Source of the DNA: Mesoterricola silvestris | Lineage (GTDB): Bacteria; Acidobacteriota; Holophagae; Holophagales; Holophagaceae | DNA length: 64,000 nucleotides | Direction of reading: 5' to 3' | Assembly (NCBI RefSeq): GCF_030295405.1 | Contig: NZ_AP027080.1 | Span: 3,270,001 to 3,334,000, forward strand | Part shown: positions 16,083 through 25,045 of the stretch, in pieces | Layout of the letters: each line of letters starts with the position of its first letter | Position numbering within the stretch: position 1 is the first letter of the stretch | The notes under the pieces: generated by a model | Told to the model about the DNA's origin: nothing | The model's database searches: none | Seen by the model: only the letters and a program-made list of their open reading frames with translations | Made by a program: the position numbers and the translations under genes

Positions 16083-18527
16083 ATGGATCCCAGGAAGAGC
16101 ATCCTCACAACGCTGGTTTTCCTGGTCCTGCCCCTCCGGGCCGAGATCCCGCCCCAGGAGGCCAGGGGCCTCTACGAACACACCGAGCCCGCGCACCGGA
16201 ACCTCTCCCCGCTCTGGGGCATGGCGGCCCTGGAATCGGGCTACCTGGCCAACCTCCGGTTCTTCGGGGCGTACGGCTCGGCCCCGGATCCACGCTTCCC
16301 CCGCCACCCCGCCCTGGAGAAGGTCCCCCAGGACAACTGCCCCCTGGACGCCACCGCGGCGGTGATCCAGTACCTTTTCCCCTCCCCGGACGGGGACAAC
16401 TTCGTGCTGAACGAGCGCGCCAAGGACCCCATCGGGGCCATCGCCCGGGAGCAGGCCCGGCACCGCGAGGCCCCGGGGACGCTGGGCGGATTGAGGAAGA
16501 TCACCGCCCTGCTGGACGCCACGACCCATTACCGCCAGCGGCTGATGTCGCCGGGGGCCTCCGAGGCGTTCCGTGCCGACGTGGATCGCATCCTGGGCCA
16601 CGAGCCGGAGGGCCGCAAACCCGCGGTGGCCGTCCTCCGCCAGCGCTTCGCCGCCCTCCTGCAGGAAGCGGTATGGGACGAGACGCGGCACCCCGGGGGC
16701 ATCTACCCGCCGGACATCGTGGAGGTGGCCCTGCTGGCCTACGCCTGGAAGGCCGCGGACCACGTGAGCGAGCTCTATGAGGCCCTGACGCCGCTCCTGC
16801 GCAGGCCCAAAGGCCCCCTTCCGGTCTATGACGCCGCCTATCACGAGGCCCATGCCGATGCGCTCTGGGAGCGCATGGGAGCGGACGCGCCCGGACCGGC
16901 GCCGTCCCCGGAGGACGCCCTTCTGCTCCTCTACGGCTGCGAGGCCTTCCAGACCCGGTCCCTGCCCAGCCTGGTCAGCTATGCCATGGCCCAGTACAAG
17001 GGCTCCACCTACCCCGATTGCGGCGAGACGTCGCTGCGAAATTTCTTCAACATCGTCCTCTCCCGGAAGGGCGCCATCGCCCCGGAAACCCCGAAGGCCT
17101 TCCTGGCCCGCTGCGCCGGTCCACGCGAGGAGCCCAAGGGCCCGGACCCGTCGCCCGCGGGACTGGGCCTGCTGGCCCGCTACTACCGGCACCATGGCCG
17201 TATCGCTGGGCAGTTCTCCCGGGAGGCCCGCGACGCATGGAGCGAGGTGGTGAGCAACCGCAATGCCCCTGGCGCCGATCCGCTGCCCATCGTCTACGGC
17301 GCCAAGGACCACAACCTGTCGGCCAGGCCGGGCCTCGAGAACATGCTCAACCTGATCGCCCACCTCCTGCCCCTGTCCGCCCTCAGCCACCCATGGCCCC
17401 TGGACCCCGGGGCCCGGTTCGAGGAGGCGGGCCGCAAGCTGGACGCCCTCTGCACCGTGGTGTCCGAGGAGGGTTTCACCGTGGATTGGTCGGCCGGAGG
17501 CGAGAAACGCGTGGAGAGCGCCCACCCCACCCTGGCCTTCTCCATCAACGGCAGGCCCGCATTCGCCTGGACCTTCGCGGTGCACCATTACACCATGGCG
17601 GCGCTCTCCGAACGGCCGGACCTGGGCCATCGGAGCGACGCCGTCGCCGCCCGCGGCGGCTTCTTCGCCCAGGCCTGGCTGCGCCGGCTCACGCCCCCCC
17701 TGGACTATTTCTCCTTCGAAGTTCCGCCGGAGGAGGGCTTCGCGCTGACGTCCCTCAGCCAGGTCCTGGGCATGAACCTGCGCGACCCGAACAGCGCCCT
17801 GCGCATGGTCAATCGCCTGCTGTTCTCCGATCCCGCCCTGGCCCGCGCCCCCACGCTCCCCCTGGTCCTGTCCCGCTCGATCGTCCCGGACATGGATTCA
17901 GCGAGGGTGCTCGCCAACGCCCTGGCGCACCGCGGGGACCTGAGGGAGGACAGGGCGTTCTATCCCATGCCGGCCCTGCTGCGCTGGCCCCAGTCGGTGA
18001 AGGACCATATCCTGAACGCAGCCGTCGCCGGGGACGTGCGTACGATGCGGCTGATCCTGGACCATGGCGCCGACGTGAACGCCCGGCTTGCGGATGTGGA
18101 GGAATCCCCGGTGATCTTCCAGGCCCTCGCCTTCGACTGGGGGAGCGGGGGGGACACCCCCCTCAGCGTGCTGCTGGCGACCCGGCCCCGCCTGAATCTG
18201 GAGGCGATCGGACCCGGGGGGAACACCCCCCTGACCCGGGCGATCCGGGTCCCCGGGGGCACCGCGAGGCTGCTGGCGGCCGGCGCCGATCCGAATTTCC
18301 AGGGGCCCCGCGGCAGCCCCCTGGGGGTCGCCCTAGAAGCCTTTGCATACCATCCCTTCGAGGTCCTGCTGAAGGCCGGGGCCGACCCATTCCGGAAGGA
18401 TGCCCAGGGGCGGACCCCCGTGGACCTGGCCCGGAAAATCCACGACCTTCATCCGCGCTACCTGGACACCTTGAAGCGCCTGTTCCCGAAGCGATTCGAG
18501 GAACCCGAGGCCAAATCCGCGCCTTGA
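16083..18527 (+). CDS. Exported ankyrin-repeat protein, tandem copy 3
   Basis: 814 residues, full length, with signal peptide MDPRKSILTTLVFLVLPLRA, the unrecognised middle region (YPDCGETSLRNFFN, VHHYTMAAL) and four C-terminal ankyrin repeats. The sequence is a mosaic. Up to SLPSLVSYAMAQYKG it matches copy 2, then STYPDCGETSL matches copy 1. Later ALSHPWPLDPGARFEEAGRK matches copy 2, then VDWSAGGEKRV and FAWTFAVHHY match copy 1. The upstream region differs from the other copies except for the last ~30 bp with GCAAGGAGTGGC. The stop is 21 bp from the end of the convergent Omp85 gene. Role as for copy 1: unknown. Confidence 0.85.
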   Translation: MDPRKSILTTLVFLVLPLRAEIPPQEARGLYEHTEPAHRNLSPLWGMAALESGYLANLRFFGAYGSAPDPRFPRHPALEKVPQDNCPLDATAAVIQYLFPSPDGDNFVLNERAKDPIGAIAREQARHREAPGTLGGLRKITALLDATTHYRQRLMSPGASEAFRADVDRILGHEPEGRKPAVAVLRQRFAALLQEAVWDETRHPGGIYPPDIVEVALLAYAWKAADHVSELYEALTPLLRRPKGPLPVYDAAYHEAHADALWERMGADAPGPAPSPEDALLLLYGCEAFQTRSLPSLVSYAMAQYKGSTYPDCGETSLRNFFNIVLSRKGAIAPETPKAFLARCAGPREEPKGPDPSPAGLGLLARYYRHHGRIAGQFSREARDAWSEVVSNRNAPGADPLPIVYGAKDHNLSARPGLENMLNLIAHLLPLSALSHPWPLDPGARFEEAGRKLDALCTVVSEEGFTVDWSAGGEKRVESAHPTLAFSINGRPAFAWTFAVHHYTMAALSERPDLGHRSDAVAARGGFFAQAWLRRLTPPLDYFSFEVPPEEGFALTSLSQVLGMNLRDPNSALRMVNRLLFSDPALARAPTLPLVLSRSIVPDMDSARVLANALAHRGDLREDRAFYPMPALLRWPQSVKDHILNAAVAGDVRTMRLILDHGADVNARLADVEESPVIFQALAFDWGSGGDTPLSVLLATRPRLNLEAIGPGGNTPLTRAIRVPGGTARLLAAGADPNFQGPRGSPLGVALEAFAYHPFEVLLKAGADPFRKDAQGRTPVDLARKIHDLHPRYLDTLKRLFPKRFEEPEAKSAP

Positions 18528-18548
18528 CCGACCCCGGGGCCGGGCCCC

Positions 18549-21500
18549 TCAGAACTGGAAGCCCGCCGAGATGGTCACGTTCCGCAGCTGCGTGCTCCGG
18601 TCCCCCTCGGACCGGGGCCGGCCGAGGATCCGGTCCACGTCGGCGGCGTACTCCAGTTTCAGGGGGATGCCAAGCTTGACGATGATGCCCAGGCCCAGGG
18701 CGGTGCGCAGGGGAAGCCGGGTGCGGTTGCCGTCGGAGTCCACGGAATAGGTGCGGCCGGGCTTCTGGTAGACCTGGCCGGTGTCCACGAAGACCTCGCC
18801 CCAGAGGGTCTGGCCCAGCATGGGGAAGCGGTACTCCAGGTTCGCGATGAAGAGGGCCTGGCCCCCCAGGGGGATCTGCTCGGTGGCGCGGATGGGGATT
18901 CCGCCGGGCCCGGGGGTCATCTGGGCGCTGCCGTCGGCGCTGAAGAGGGGGATGCGGTCCAGGGGGCCCAGGAAGTCCGGCTCCACGCCCCGCATGGTAC
19001 CCGAGCCGCCCGCGAAGAACCGCTCGGAAAGGGGCAGGTCCTCGGCGGTCTTGGCGGTGGGCACGGCCAGGCCCACCCGGACCCCGAAGGCCACCACGCC
19101 GGCCTGGGCCTTGTAGCCCACGGGCCAGGTCCACTGGTTGCGCAGGTCCAGCTTGATGAAGCTGCTGTTCTTGCTGGTGAGGAAGAACTGGCTGGCGGCC
19201 TCGAAACGCGCCAGGGAGTAGACCCCGCTGGTGGGATCGAAGGGGTTGTCCCGGGTGTCGCGCACCAGCTGCAGGTAGGGGGAGCTGATGATGGCCCGGT
19301 CGGGGTACTTGGCGATCTTGGCCAGATCGGCGCTGGAGATGTTGTCGATGCTGGCGGCGACCTCCACCCGCTCGAAGCGGTACCCGGCTTCCACGGCCAC
19401 CCGCGAAGGCAGGGCCCAGCGCAGGGAGCTCAGCACCCGGCGCCGGCGCACCTGGTAGATGTAGCGCTGCTCCTGGATGTAGGCGCCCTCGGTGCGGAAC
19501 GAGGTGCGGTCCGGCAGGGCCTGGCCCAGGGCGCCGGCCTCGAACCAGGGATCGGTGTAGCCCAGGGAGATGGAATCCAGGCTCCGGGTGTACCGGCCCG
19601 TGGGGAAGAGGTCCCGCAGGGTGGGATTGTGGAGGAAGCCGTCGCCGGCGCGGGCGTTGAAGTCCAGGGTGCGGCCCATGCCGCCGACGTTCAGGCGCTG
19701 GACGCCCATGCCCAGGTAGTACCCCTGGGTGCGGTCGTAGCCCAGGGAATTGGTCACCACCCAGGGGGAGCGTTCCTCGGTGCGGAACAGCAGGTCCCCG
19801 GCCTTCCAGGGGGAGGGCGGGCCCGCCTCCTGGCCTTCGGCGAGGGTGGACACCTCCACCCGCTGGAAGGCCCCCAGGCCCCCCAGGCGCCCCTGGGCGC
19901 GGCCCAGCTTGTCCTGGTCCAGGGGGTCGCCGGGCTTCAGGTTGATCTCCCGCAGGATGGCCTTGGCCCGGGTCCTGCCGGCGCCCCGCACCACCACGCG
20001 GTCCACCTTCTCCATGGGCTGGTCGGGCACCTCGAACAGGATCCCGCAGTTCGCTCCCTCCTCCACCACCTCGGAACGCACGGTGGGGCGCAGGACGCCC
20101 AGGGCCACCAGGTGCTGCTGGCGCACGTCGGTGTAGGCCCGGAAGAAATCCGCCTTGAGGAGGGGGATGGGCCGGGAGAAGGTGAGCGTGACCCGCAGGC
20201 GCCCCTCCACCTCCGTCTGGGCCAGGGTGGCCAGGCAGCCCTCCATTCCGGGGCGGTCGCTGCGGTAGACCCGCGTGCCGTCGGCGGCGGAGGTGAACAC
20301 GGGCTTGTCCGCGAACAGCAGGGCGAGGCCGGAGCCCAGCCCCCAGGGATCCCCGAAACCCCCGGCGGGCAGGTCCAGGCGCGCCCAGGCCACGAGCCGC
20401 TGGCGCCCCTCCCGGATGCGGAACACCAGATCGGCCTTGCCGTCGCGCAGCACCACGGAGCGCCGGACCTTGGCCTCGGTGAAGCCCCGGCTTTCGTACA
20501 GCGCCTGGATGTGGTTCTCCGCGGCGTCCATGAGCTCGGGCCGGGCCTTGGCGCCCAGGAAGCCCCCCACGTCGGCGGCCTTGCGCAGCTCCTTCTCGCC
20601 CACGGCCTGGTTGCCCTCGAAGGTGTAGGCGCCCAGCCTGGACACGGGGCCGGGGGCCAGGTGGTAGGTCACCACCACCTCCTCGGGGCCTTCGGGACCG
20701 GTGCGGGTGATCTGCCGGGTGTAGGTGACCTGGGGGTCCAGGTGGCCCCGGGACCGGAACAGGCGCACCAGGCGCCGCTCCCCTTCGTCCAGGAGATCGG
20801 GGGTGTAGCGGTCCGCCCGGGTGAGGGGGACCAGGTCCTTCAGGGACGTGGTCCAGCCCAGGCCGGCGCCGTCGGATTTGAGGAGGACCTTCGGCCCCAC
20901 GTCCACGGTGATGCGCAGCACCCCGCCGGTGTCCCAGTCCAGGTCCACCCGCCCCTCGAACCGCTTGGCCCCCACCAGCTTCTTGCGCAGGCGCCGCAGG
21001 CACTCGATCTCCAGGTCCCGGTTCCACAGGGTCTTGCCGGGCACCACCTGGGTCTCCCGGATCAGGGATTGGGGGGTGAAGGGGCCGACTTTGCCCACCA
21101 CCTCCACCCCCCGGATGAGGTTGGGCGTCCCCGCGGCGATGTCCAGCACAAGCCGGGCGTCCCCCTCCGCGCGGGAGGCGGCGACCTTGGCGGCGGGGAA
21201 GCCCGCGGCCACCAGGCGCTCCTGGGCCTGGGCCCGCTGGGCCTCCAGGCGGAGGGCGCCCACCCGGTCCCCCCGGCGAAGGCCCGGGAACAGGCCCCTG
21301 CGCAGGGAGGATGGGGCGTCGCCCCGCACCAGGATGCCCGTGGTGCGGGGCCAGGGATCCAGCCGCACGACGCCCGCGCCTCCCTCCACGGTCCGGAAGC
21401 GGTCCGTGGCCCGGATGGCCTCCAGGGCGGCCTGGAATTCCGGCCCGGTGAGGGCGTGGCCGGGCTTGAGGCCAGCGGCCGAACGGGCGAAAACCTGGTC

Positions 21501-21602
21501 GTCCAGGCTCCCGCCCTGGAACTCCAGCCGGTCCACCGGCGCCTGCCCCAGGCCCAGGGCAGGAACTGCCAGGAGGACGAGAGGGGCGCCGAAGAACTTC
21601 AT
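18549..21602 (-). CDS. Omp85/BamA-TamA family outer-membrane protein
   Basis: 1017 residues. A signal peptide (MKFFGAPLVLLAVPALGLGQ) is followed by several POTRA-like repeats (for example VVVRGAGRTRAKAILREINLKPGDPLD and LGAYTFEGNQAVGEKELRKAADV), then a C-terminal Omp85 beta-barrel of ~400 residues. The barrel includes GGSGTMRG, equivalent to the VRGF/Y loop-6 motif, and ends in Phe (SAGFQF), the usual barrel-assembly signal. Members insert or translocate proteins at the outer membrane. The long POTRA region and the distance from bamBCDE-type genes leave BamA, TamA or a special-purpose paralogue open. It lies nine bases downstream of the STAS gene and is probably co-transcribed with it. Confidence 0.88.
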   Translation of the reverse strand: MKFFGAPLVLLAVPALGLGQAPVDRLEFQGGSLDDQVFARSAAGLKPGHALTGPEFQAALEAIRATDRFRTVEGGAGVVRLDPWPRTTGILVRGDAPSSLRRGLFPGLRRGDRVGALRLEAQRAQAQERLVAAGFPAAKVAASRAEGDARLVLDIAAGTPNLIRGVEVVGKVGPFTPQSLIRETQVVPGKTLWNRDLEIECLRRLRKKLVGAKRFEGRVDLDWDTGGVLRITVDVGPKVLLKSDGAGLGWTTSLKDLVPLTRADRYTPDLLDEGERRLVRLFRSRGHLDPQVTYTRQITRTGPEGPEEVVVTYHLAPGPVSRLGAYTFEGNQAVGEKELRKAADVGGFLGAKARPELMDAAENHIQALYESRGFTEAKVRRSVVLRDGKADLVFRIREGRQRLVAWARLDLPAGGFGDPWGLGSGLALLFADKPVFTSAADGTRVYRSDRPGMEGCLATLAQTEVEGRLRVTLTFSRPIPLLKADFFRAYTDVRQQHLVALGVLRPTVRSEVVEEGANCGILFEVPDQPMEKVDRVVVRGAGRTRAKAILREINLKPGDPLDQDKLGRAQGRLGGLGAFQRVEVSTLAEGQEAGPPSPWKAGDLLFRTEERSPWVVTNSLGYDRTQGYYLGMGVQRLNVGGMGRTLDFNARAGDGFLHNPTLRDLFPTGRYTRSLDSISLGYTDPWFEAGALGQALPDRTSFRTEGAYIQEQRYIYQVRRRRVLSSLRWALPSRVAVEAGYRFERVEVAASIDNISSADLAKIAKYPDRAIISSPYLQLVRDTRDNPFDPTSGVYSLARFEAASQFFLTSKNSSFIKLDLRNQWTWPVGYKAQAGVVAFGVRVGLAVPTAKTAEDLPLSERFFAGGSGTMRGVEPDFLGPLDRIPLFSADGSAQMTPGPGGIPIRATEQIPLGGQALFIANLEYRFPMLGQTLWGEVFVDTGQVYQKPGRTYSVDSDGNRTRLPLRTALGLGIIVKLGIPLKLEYAADVDRILGRPRSEGDRSTQLRNVTISAGFQF

Positions 21603-21611
21603 CGGCTTGGT

Positions 21612-21947
21612 TTAGAATCCGGCCAGGGACTCTTCCTCGGTTTCCTTCACGTCGAAGACGGAGTGGAGGCTGGTCATGGTGATCAGGTTGAAGATCCGGG
21701 AATTCATGCCGCAGATGCGCAGCTCCCCGCCCTTGTTCTTGATGGAGGTGTAGCAGCCCACCAGCTCGCCCACGCCCGAGGAATCCAGATAGCTGACTTT
21801 GCTCAGGTTGAGAATGATGCGGCGGCTCCCGGCCTCCAGGACGGTGCGCACGGCCTCGCCCAGCTCCTGGTCCCCGTCGCCCAGGGTGATCTTGCCCTCG
21901 GGGTAGAGGATGGTGATGCCCTCGTGATCGCGCTTCGTGATCTTCAT
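21612..21947 (-). CDS. STAS-domain anti-sigma factor antagonist
   Basis: 111 residues forming a single STAS domain (ITKRDHEGITILYPEGKITLGDGD...). The segment SKVSYLDSSGVGELVG contains the serine that anti-sigma kinases of the SpoIIAB/RsbW type phosphorylate (in DSSG). Such proteins switch partners by phosphorylation to release a sigma factor or another regulator. No partner kinase or phosphatase adjoins it. GAGGACGACAC precedes the ATG. The gene is divergent from the flagellar operon and leads into the Omp85 gene. Confidence 0.92.
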   Translation of the reverse strand: MKITKRDHEGITILYPEGKITLGDGDQELGEAVRTVLEAGSRRIILNLSKVSYLDSSGVGELVGCYTSIKNKGGELRICGMNSRIFNLITMTSLHSVFDVKETEEESLAGF

Positions 21948-22023
21948 GTGTCGTCCTCGCGGTGTTCCTGGAGTCTACCAAGGCGGGCCGGGAAACCCAA
22001 CCCACGATCGCGCCGGGGGCGTT

Positions 22024-22040
22024 GCGGCATGAACCATGCA
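22024..22040 (+). promoter_or_regulatory. Putative sigma-54 promoter of the flagellar operon
   Basis: The sequence GCGGCATGAACCATGCA has GG at 22026-22027 and GC at 22038-22039, exactly ten bases apart. It matches the -24/-12 consensus TGGCAC-N5-TTGCA at nearly all key positions (CGGCAT, ATGCA). It lies about 50 bp upstream of the flgB ATG, leaving room for a ~40-nt leader. Sigma-54 control of flagellar genes is known in many bacteria; here it is inferred. Confidence 0.6.
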
Positions 22041-22091
22041 AAGAGGGGGGAGCCCGGATGCCTTTCCGGACACCCTCCCCATGGTGCCCCC

Positions 22092-22505
22092 ATGTTCGAC
22101 CTGGTTTCCCAGAACCCCATGATCGCCCTGGCCGACAAGGGCATGTCCCTGGCCACCCAGCGCATCGCCCTCATCGCCTCCAACCTGGCCAACATCGACA
22201 CGCCCGGCTACCGCACCAAGGACTTCGACTTCGCGGCGGCCTTCCAGACCGAGATGGAAAAGCTGGATAGGCAGTTCTCGCCCACTCCGGGGAGCCCCGC
22301 CTCCCCCGCCGAGCCGGGCATCACCCCCCCGGCCATCATCCATCCGGTCGATATCACTTCGGAGCGCAACGACGGCAACGACGTGCACCTGGACCGGGAG
22401 AACATGCTGCTCACCCAGACCCAGAGCGTCTTCACCCTCAGTTCCAACCTGGCCCAGGGCGAGCTCCGGCTCGTGCTGGGCGCCATCCGTGACGCGGCCA
22501 AATAA
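22092..22505 (+). CDS. flgB: Flagellar basal-body rod protein FlgB
   Basis: 137 residues, the usual size. The N-terminal rod-protein motif is clear (ALIASNLANIDTPGYRTKDFDF), and the C-terminal helix ends LAQGELRLVLGAIRDAAK. FlgB is the proximal rod subunit next to the MS ring and is exported by the flagellar type III system. It is the first gene of the operon, downstream of the sigma-54-type promoter. The ATG at 22092 is followed by the MFDLVSQNPM start typical of the family; the frame is open far upstream but that part is antisense to the STAS and Omp85 genes. Confidence 0.95.
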   Translation: MFDLVSQNPMIALADKGMSLATQRIALIASNLANIDTPGYRTKDFDFAAAFQTEMEKLDRQFSPTPGSPASPAEPGITPPAIIHPVDITSERNDGNDVHLDRENMLLTQTQSVFTLSSNLAQGELRLVLGAIRDAAK

Positions 22506-22930
22506 TGAGCACCTTCGACGCCATCAACACCATCGCCGCCTCCGGCCTGGCCGCCCAGCGTCTCCGGGCCCAGCTGGTGGCTTCCAACATCGCCAACGCC
22601 GAGACCACCCGCACCCCCCAGGGGGGCCCCTTCCGGCGCAAGGACGCCGTGTTCTCGGTGGAGACCCTGGGCATGGGCCCCAACGGCGTGCCCATCACCG
22701 GGGTGAAGGTGGCCGAGATCCGGGCCTCCCAGGACCCCTTCCTCACCAAGTTCGACCCGGGCCACCCGGACGCGGACGCCTCGGGCATCGTCCAGTACCC
22801 CAACGTCAACCCCGTGGAGGAGATGGTCAACCTCACGGAAGCCAGCCGGGGCTTCGACGCCAACGCCTCGGTGGTGCGGGCGGTGCGGACCATGACGCTT
22901 TCGGCCCAGGATTTGCTGCGTGTCACCTGA
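22505..22930 (+). CDS. flgC: Flagellar basal-body rod protein FlgC
   Basis: 141 residues. It has the rod signature LVASNIANAETTRTPQGGPFRRKDAVF near the N-terminus and the C-terminal signature YPNVNPVEEMVNLTEASRGFDANASVV. FlgC is a proximal rod component stacked with FlgB and FlgF. Its ATG overlaps the flgB stop (TAATG), which indicates translational coupling. Confidence 0.96.
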   Translation: MSTFDAINTIAASGLAAQRLRAQLVASNIANAETTRTPQGGPFRRKDAVFSVETLGMGPNGVPITGVKVAEIRASQDPFLTKFDPGHPDADASGIVQYPNVNPVEEMVNLTEASRGFDANASVVRAVRTMTLSAQDLLRVT

Positions 22931-23018
22931 TGGGCGGATTTCGCCCGGTGACGGAAATCTGACGGGCCTGCCGGTCAGTAAAACCCTATCCTGAAGCAGT
23001 TCCATTGCAAGGTTCGCC

Positions 23019-23333
23019 ATGAACCCCATCCTCCCCAGCCAGCTTCCCTCCCTCGACGCCCTGGCCCAGGCCGGCCAGAAGCCCGCCTCCAGCGCCCCGG
23101 GCGAGGCGGAAGGCGCGCCGTTCGCGGACGTCCTCAAGCAGGCCCTGGCCGAAGTGAACGACTCCCGGACCAACGCCGAGCAAGAGGCACGGAACTTGAT
23201 AAGTGGGAACTCCACTGACATGCACACGGCGATTCTGGCGGTCCAGAAGGCCGATGTCAGTTTCCAGATGATGATGGCCGTCCGTTCCAAGCTGGTGGAC
23301 GCATACCGCGAAGTGATGCGCATGCAGATGTGA
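23019..23333 (+). CDS. fliE: Flagellar hook-basal body protein FliE
   Basis: 104 residues. The C-terminal half is the conserved FliE helix region (FADVLKQALAEVNDSRTN... DMHTAILAVQKADVSFQMMMAVRSKLVDAYREVMRMQM). FliE joins the MS ring to the rod. An 88-bp gap separates it from flgC; the gap contains short inverted repeats (GATTTC...GAAATC) but no clear promoter. AAGG precedes the ATG. Confidence 0.95.
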   Translation: MNPILPSQLPSLDALAQAGQKPASSAPGEAEGAPFADVLKQALAEVNDSRTNAEQEARNLISGNSTDMHTAILAVQKADVSFQMMMAVRSKLVDAYREVMRMQM

Positions 23334-23364
23334 CGCTTAGCTTTCCGGCCATCGAAAGGATCCC

Positions 23365-25044
23365 ATGGCCGACGAGAACAGCGTCACCAAGCAATTCACC
23401 GAAGCACTGGAGAACATGACGGCCACCCAGAAGGGGATGGTCGCCGCCATGTGCCTGACGGTGCTCCTGGTCCTCATCGGCTTCGGCCTGTGGGCCGGGC
23501 AGGAGAACATGGGGGTGCTCTTCAGCAACCTGCCCCCCCTGGACGCCAACCGCATCGTCGAGGAATTGAAGAAGCAGAACATAAAATATGAATTGAGCAC
23601 CGACCAGCGCACCGTTTCCGTGCCGGAAAAGCGGGTGGGCGACCTGCGCCTGAAGTTCGCCGGGGACGGCCTGCCCCAGGGCGAGGGCATCGGGTTCGAG
23701 AAGCTGGAGAACCCCGGGCTGACCACCACCGACTTCACCCAGAAGATCATGTACCGCCGGGCCCTGGAGTCCAACCTGGCCAAGACCATCATGGCCCTCC
23801 AGCAGGTGGCGGGCGCCACGGTGCACATCACCCCCCAGAACGACAGCCCCTTCGCCACCGAGAAGGAGGAGGCCAAGGCCTCCGTGCTCCTCAAGCTCAA
23901 GGGCGGCCGGGCCCTGCCCGACGAGAACACCCAGGCCATCGTGAACCTGGTGGCCGCCAGCGTGGAGGGCCTCAAGCCCGACCAGGTGGTGGTCATCGAC
24001 CAGTTCAGCCGCATCCTCAGCCGCACCGGGCGCGATCCGGCGGTGGGGGCCTCCGATGTGCAGAAGAAGGCCCAGCGCGAGGAGGAGGAGCACCTGGTGC
24101 GCATGGTCAACGAGCTCCTGGAGCCGGTGGTGGGCATCGGCAAGGTGCGGGCCACGGCCCGGGTGGACCTGGACTTCGACAAGGTGAAGGTCAATTCCGA
24201 GACCTTCGACCCCGCCGGCCAGGTGGAACGGGACCTGAAGGTGCTGAAGGAGGAGGGCCAGAAGCGCGACGGGGTGGCCGGGGTGCCCGGAACCCCCAGC
24301 AATGTGCCCCCCATCAACCAGCCCGCCCCCGGCACCCCCGGAACCGACAGCCACAAGAAGGAAGAGACCACCACCCACTACGAGATCTCCAAGACCCTCA
24401 AGTCCGTGGAGCAGGCCCCCGGCAACGTGCGGCGCCTGTCCCTGGCCGTCATCGTGGACGACGCCAGCAAGTGGGAGAAGGACGCCAAGGGCAACCCGGT
24501 GGAGAAGGTCATCCCCCGCACCGCCGACGAGCTCAAGAAGATCCGGGAGCAGGTGGCCTCGGCCATCGGCTTCCAGCAGAAGCGGGGCGATGAATTGACG
24601 GTGGAAAACATGGCCTTCGCCCCCACCAGCAATCCCCGGGAGGAGCAGGAGGCCCGGCAGCAGCGGTGGATCAATCTGGGCTGGGAACTGGCGCCCAAGG
24701 TCCTGTGGATCATCCTTGGGTTGGTCATCTTCTTCCTGATCATCCTGCCCATGCTCAAGCGCCTCTCCTCCGCCCTGAACCGCCCCGCCCCCCTCCGGGT
24801 GCGCGTGGGCGCCGACGGGACCCCCGGCGAGCCCGGGGCCGCCCCCCGGAAGTTCGCGCCCCTGAAATCCATGGCCGAAATGGAATCCGAGATCGAGGCC
24901 GAACTCAACGCCGAGGGGGCCTCCTCGGCGCCCGAGGCCCAGCGGCGCTCCCTGATCAAGAAGCGCATCCAGGAAAGCACCCAGTCCGACGCGGAGACCG
25001 TGGCCTCCCTGGTGAGATCCTGGATGATCGAGGACGGGAGATAG
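23365..25044 (+). CDS. fliF: Flagellar MS-ring protein FliF
   Basis: 559 residues, close to the usual 530-570. Membrane segments lie near residues 25-45 and 447-467 (VLWIILGLVIFFLIILPML), enclosing the periplasmic ring-building domains with the YscJ-like part (VSVPEKRVGDLRLKFAGDGLPQ). A Pro/Gly-rich spacer (about 305-335) lies in the periplasmic domain. The cytoplasmic C-terminus (RSLIKKRIQESTQSDAETVASLVRSWMIEDGR) is the FliG-binding segment. FliF forms the ring on which the motor and export gate are built. It is one base from fliG. Confidence 0.97.
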   Translation: MADENSVTKQFTEALENMTATQKGMVAAMCLTVLLVLIGFGLWAGQENMGVLFSNLPPLDANRIVEELKKQNIKYELSTDQRTVSVPEKRVGDLRLKFAGDGLPQGEGIGFEKLENPGLTTTDFTQKIMYRRALESNLAKTIMALQQVAGATVHITPQNDSPFATEKEEAKASVLLKLKGGRALPDENTQAIVNLVAASVEGLKPDQVVVIDQFSRILSRTGRDPAVGASDVQKKAQREEEEHLVRMVNELLEPVVGIGKVRATARVDLDFDKVKVNSETFDPAGQVERDLKVLKEEGQKRDGVAGVPGTPSNVPPINQPAPGTPGTDSHKKEETTTHYEISKTLKSVEQAPGNVRRLSLAVIVDDASKWEKDAKGNPVEKVIPRTADELKKIREQVASAIGFQQKRGDELTVENMAFAPTSNPREEQEARQQRWINLGWELAPKVLWIILGLVIFFLIILPMLKRLSSALNRPAPLRVRVGADGTPGEPGAAPRKFAPLKSMAEMESEIEAELNAEGASSAPEAQRRSLIKKRIQESTQSDAETVASLVRSWMIEDGR

Positions 25045-25045
25045 C

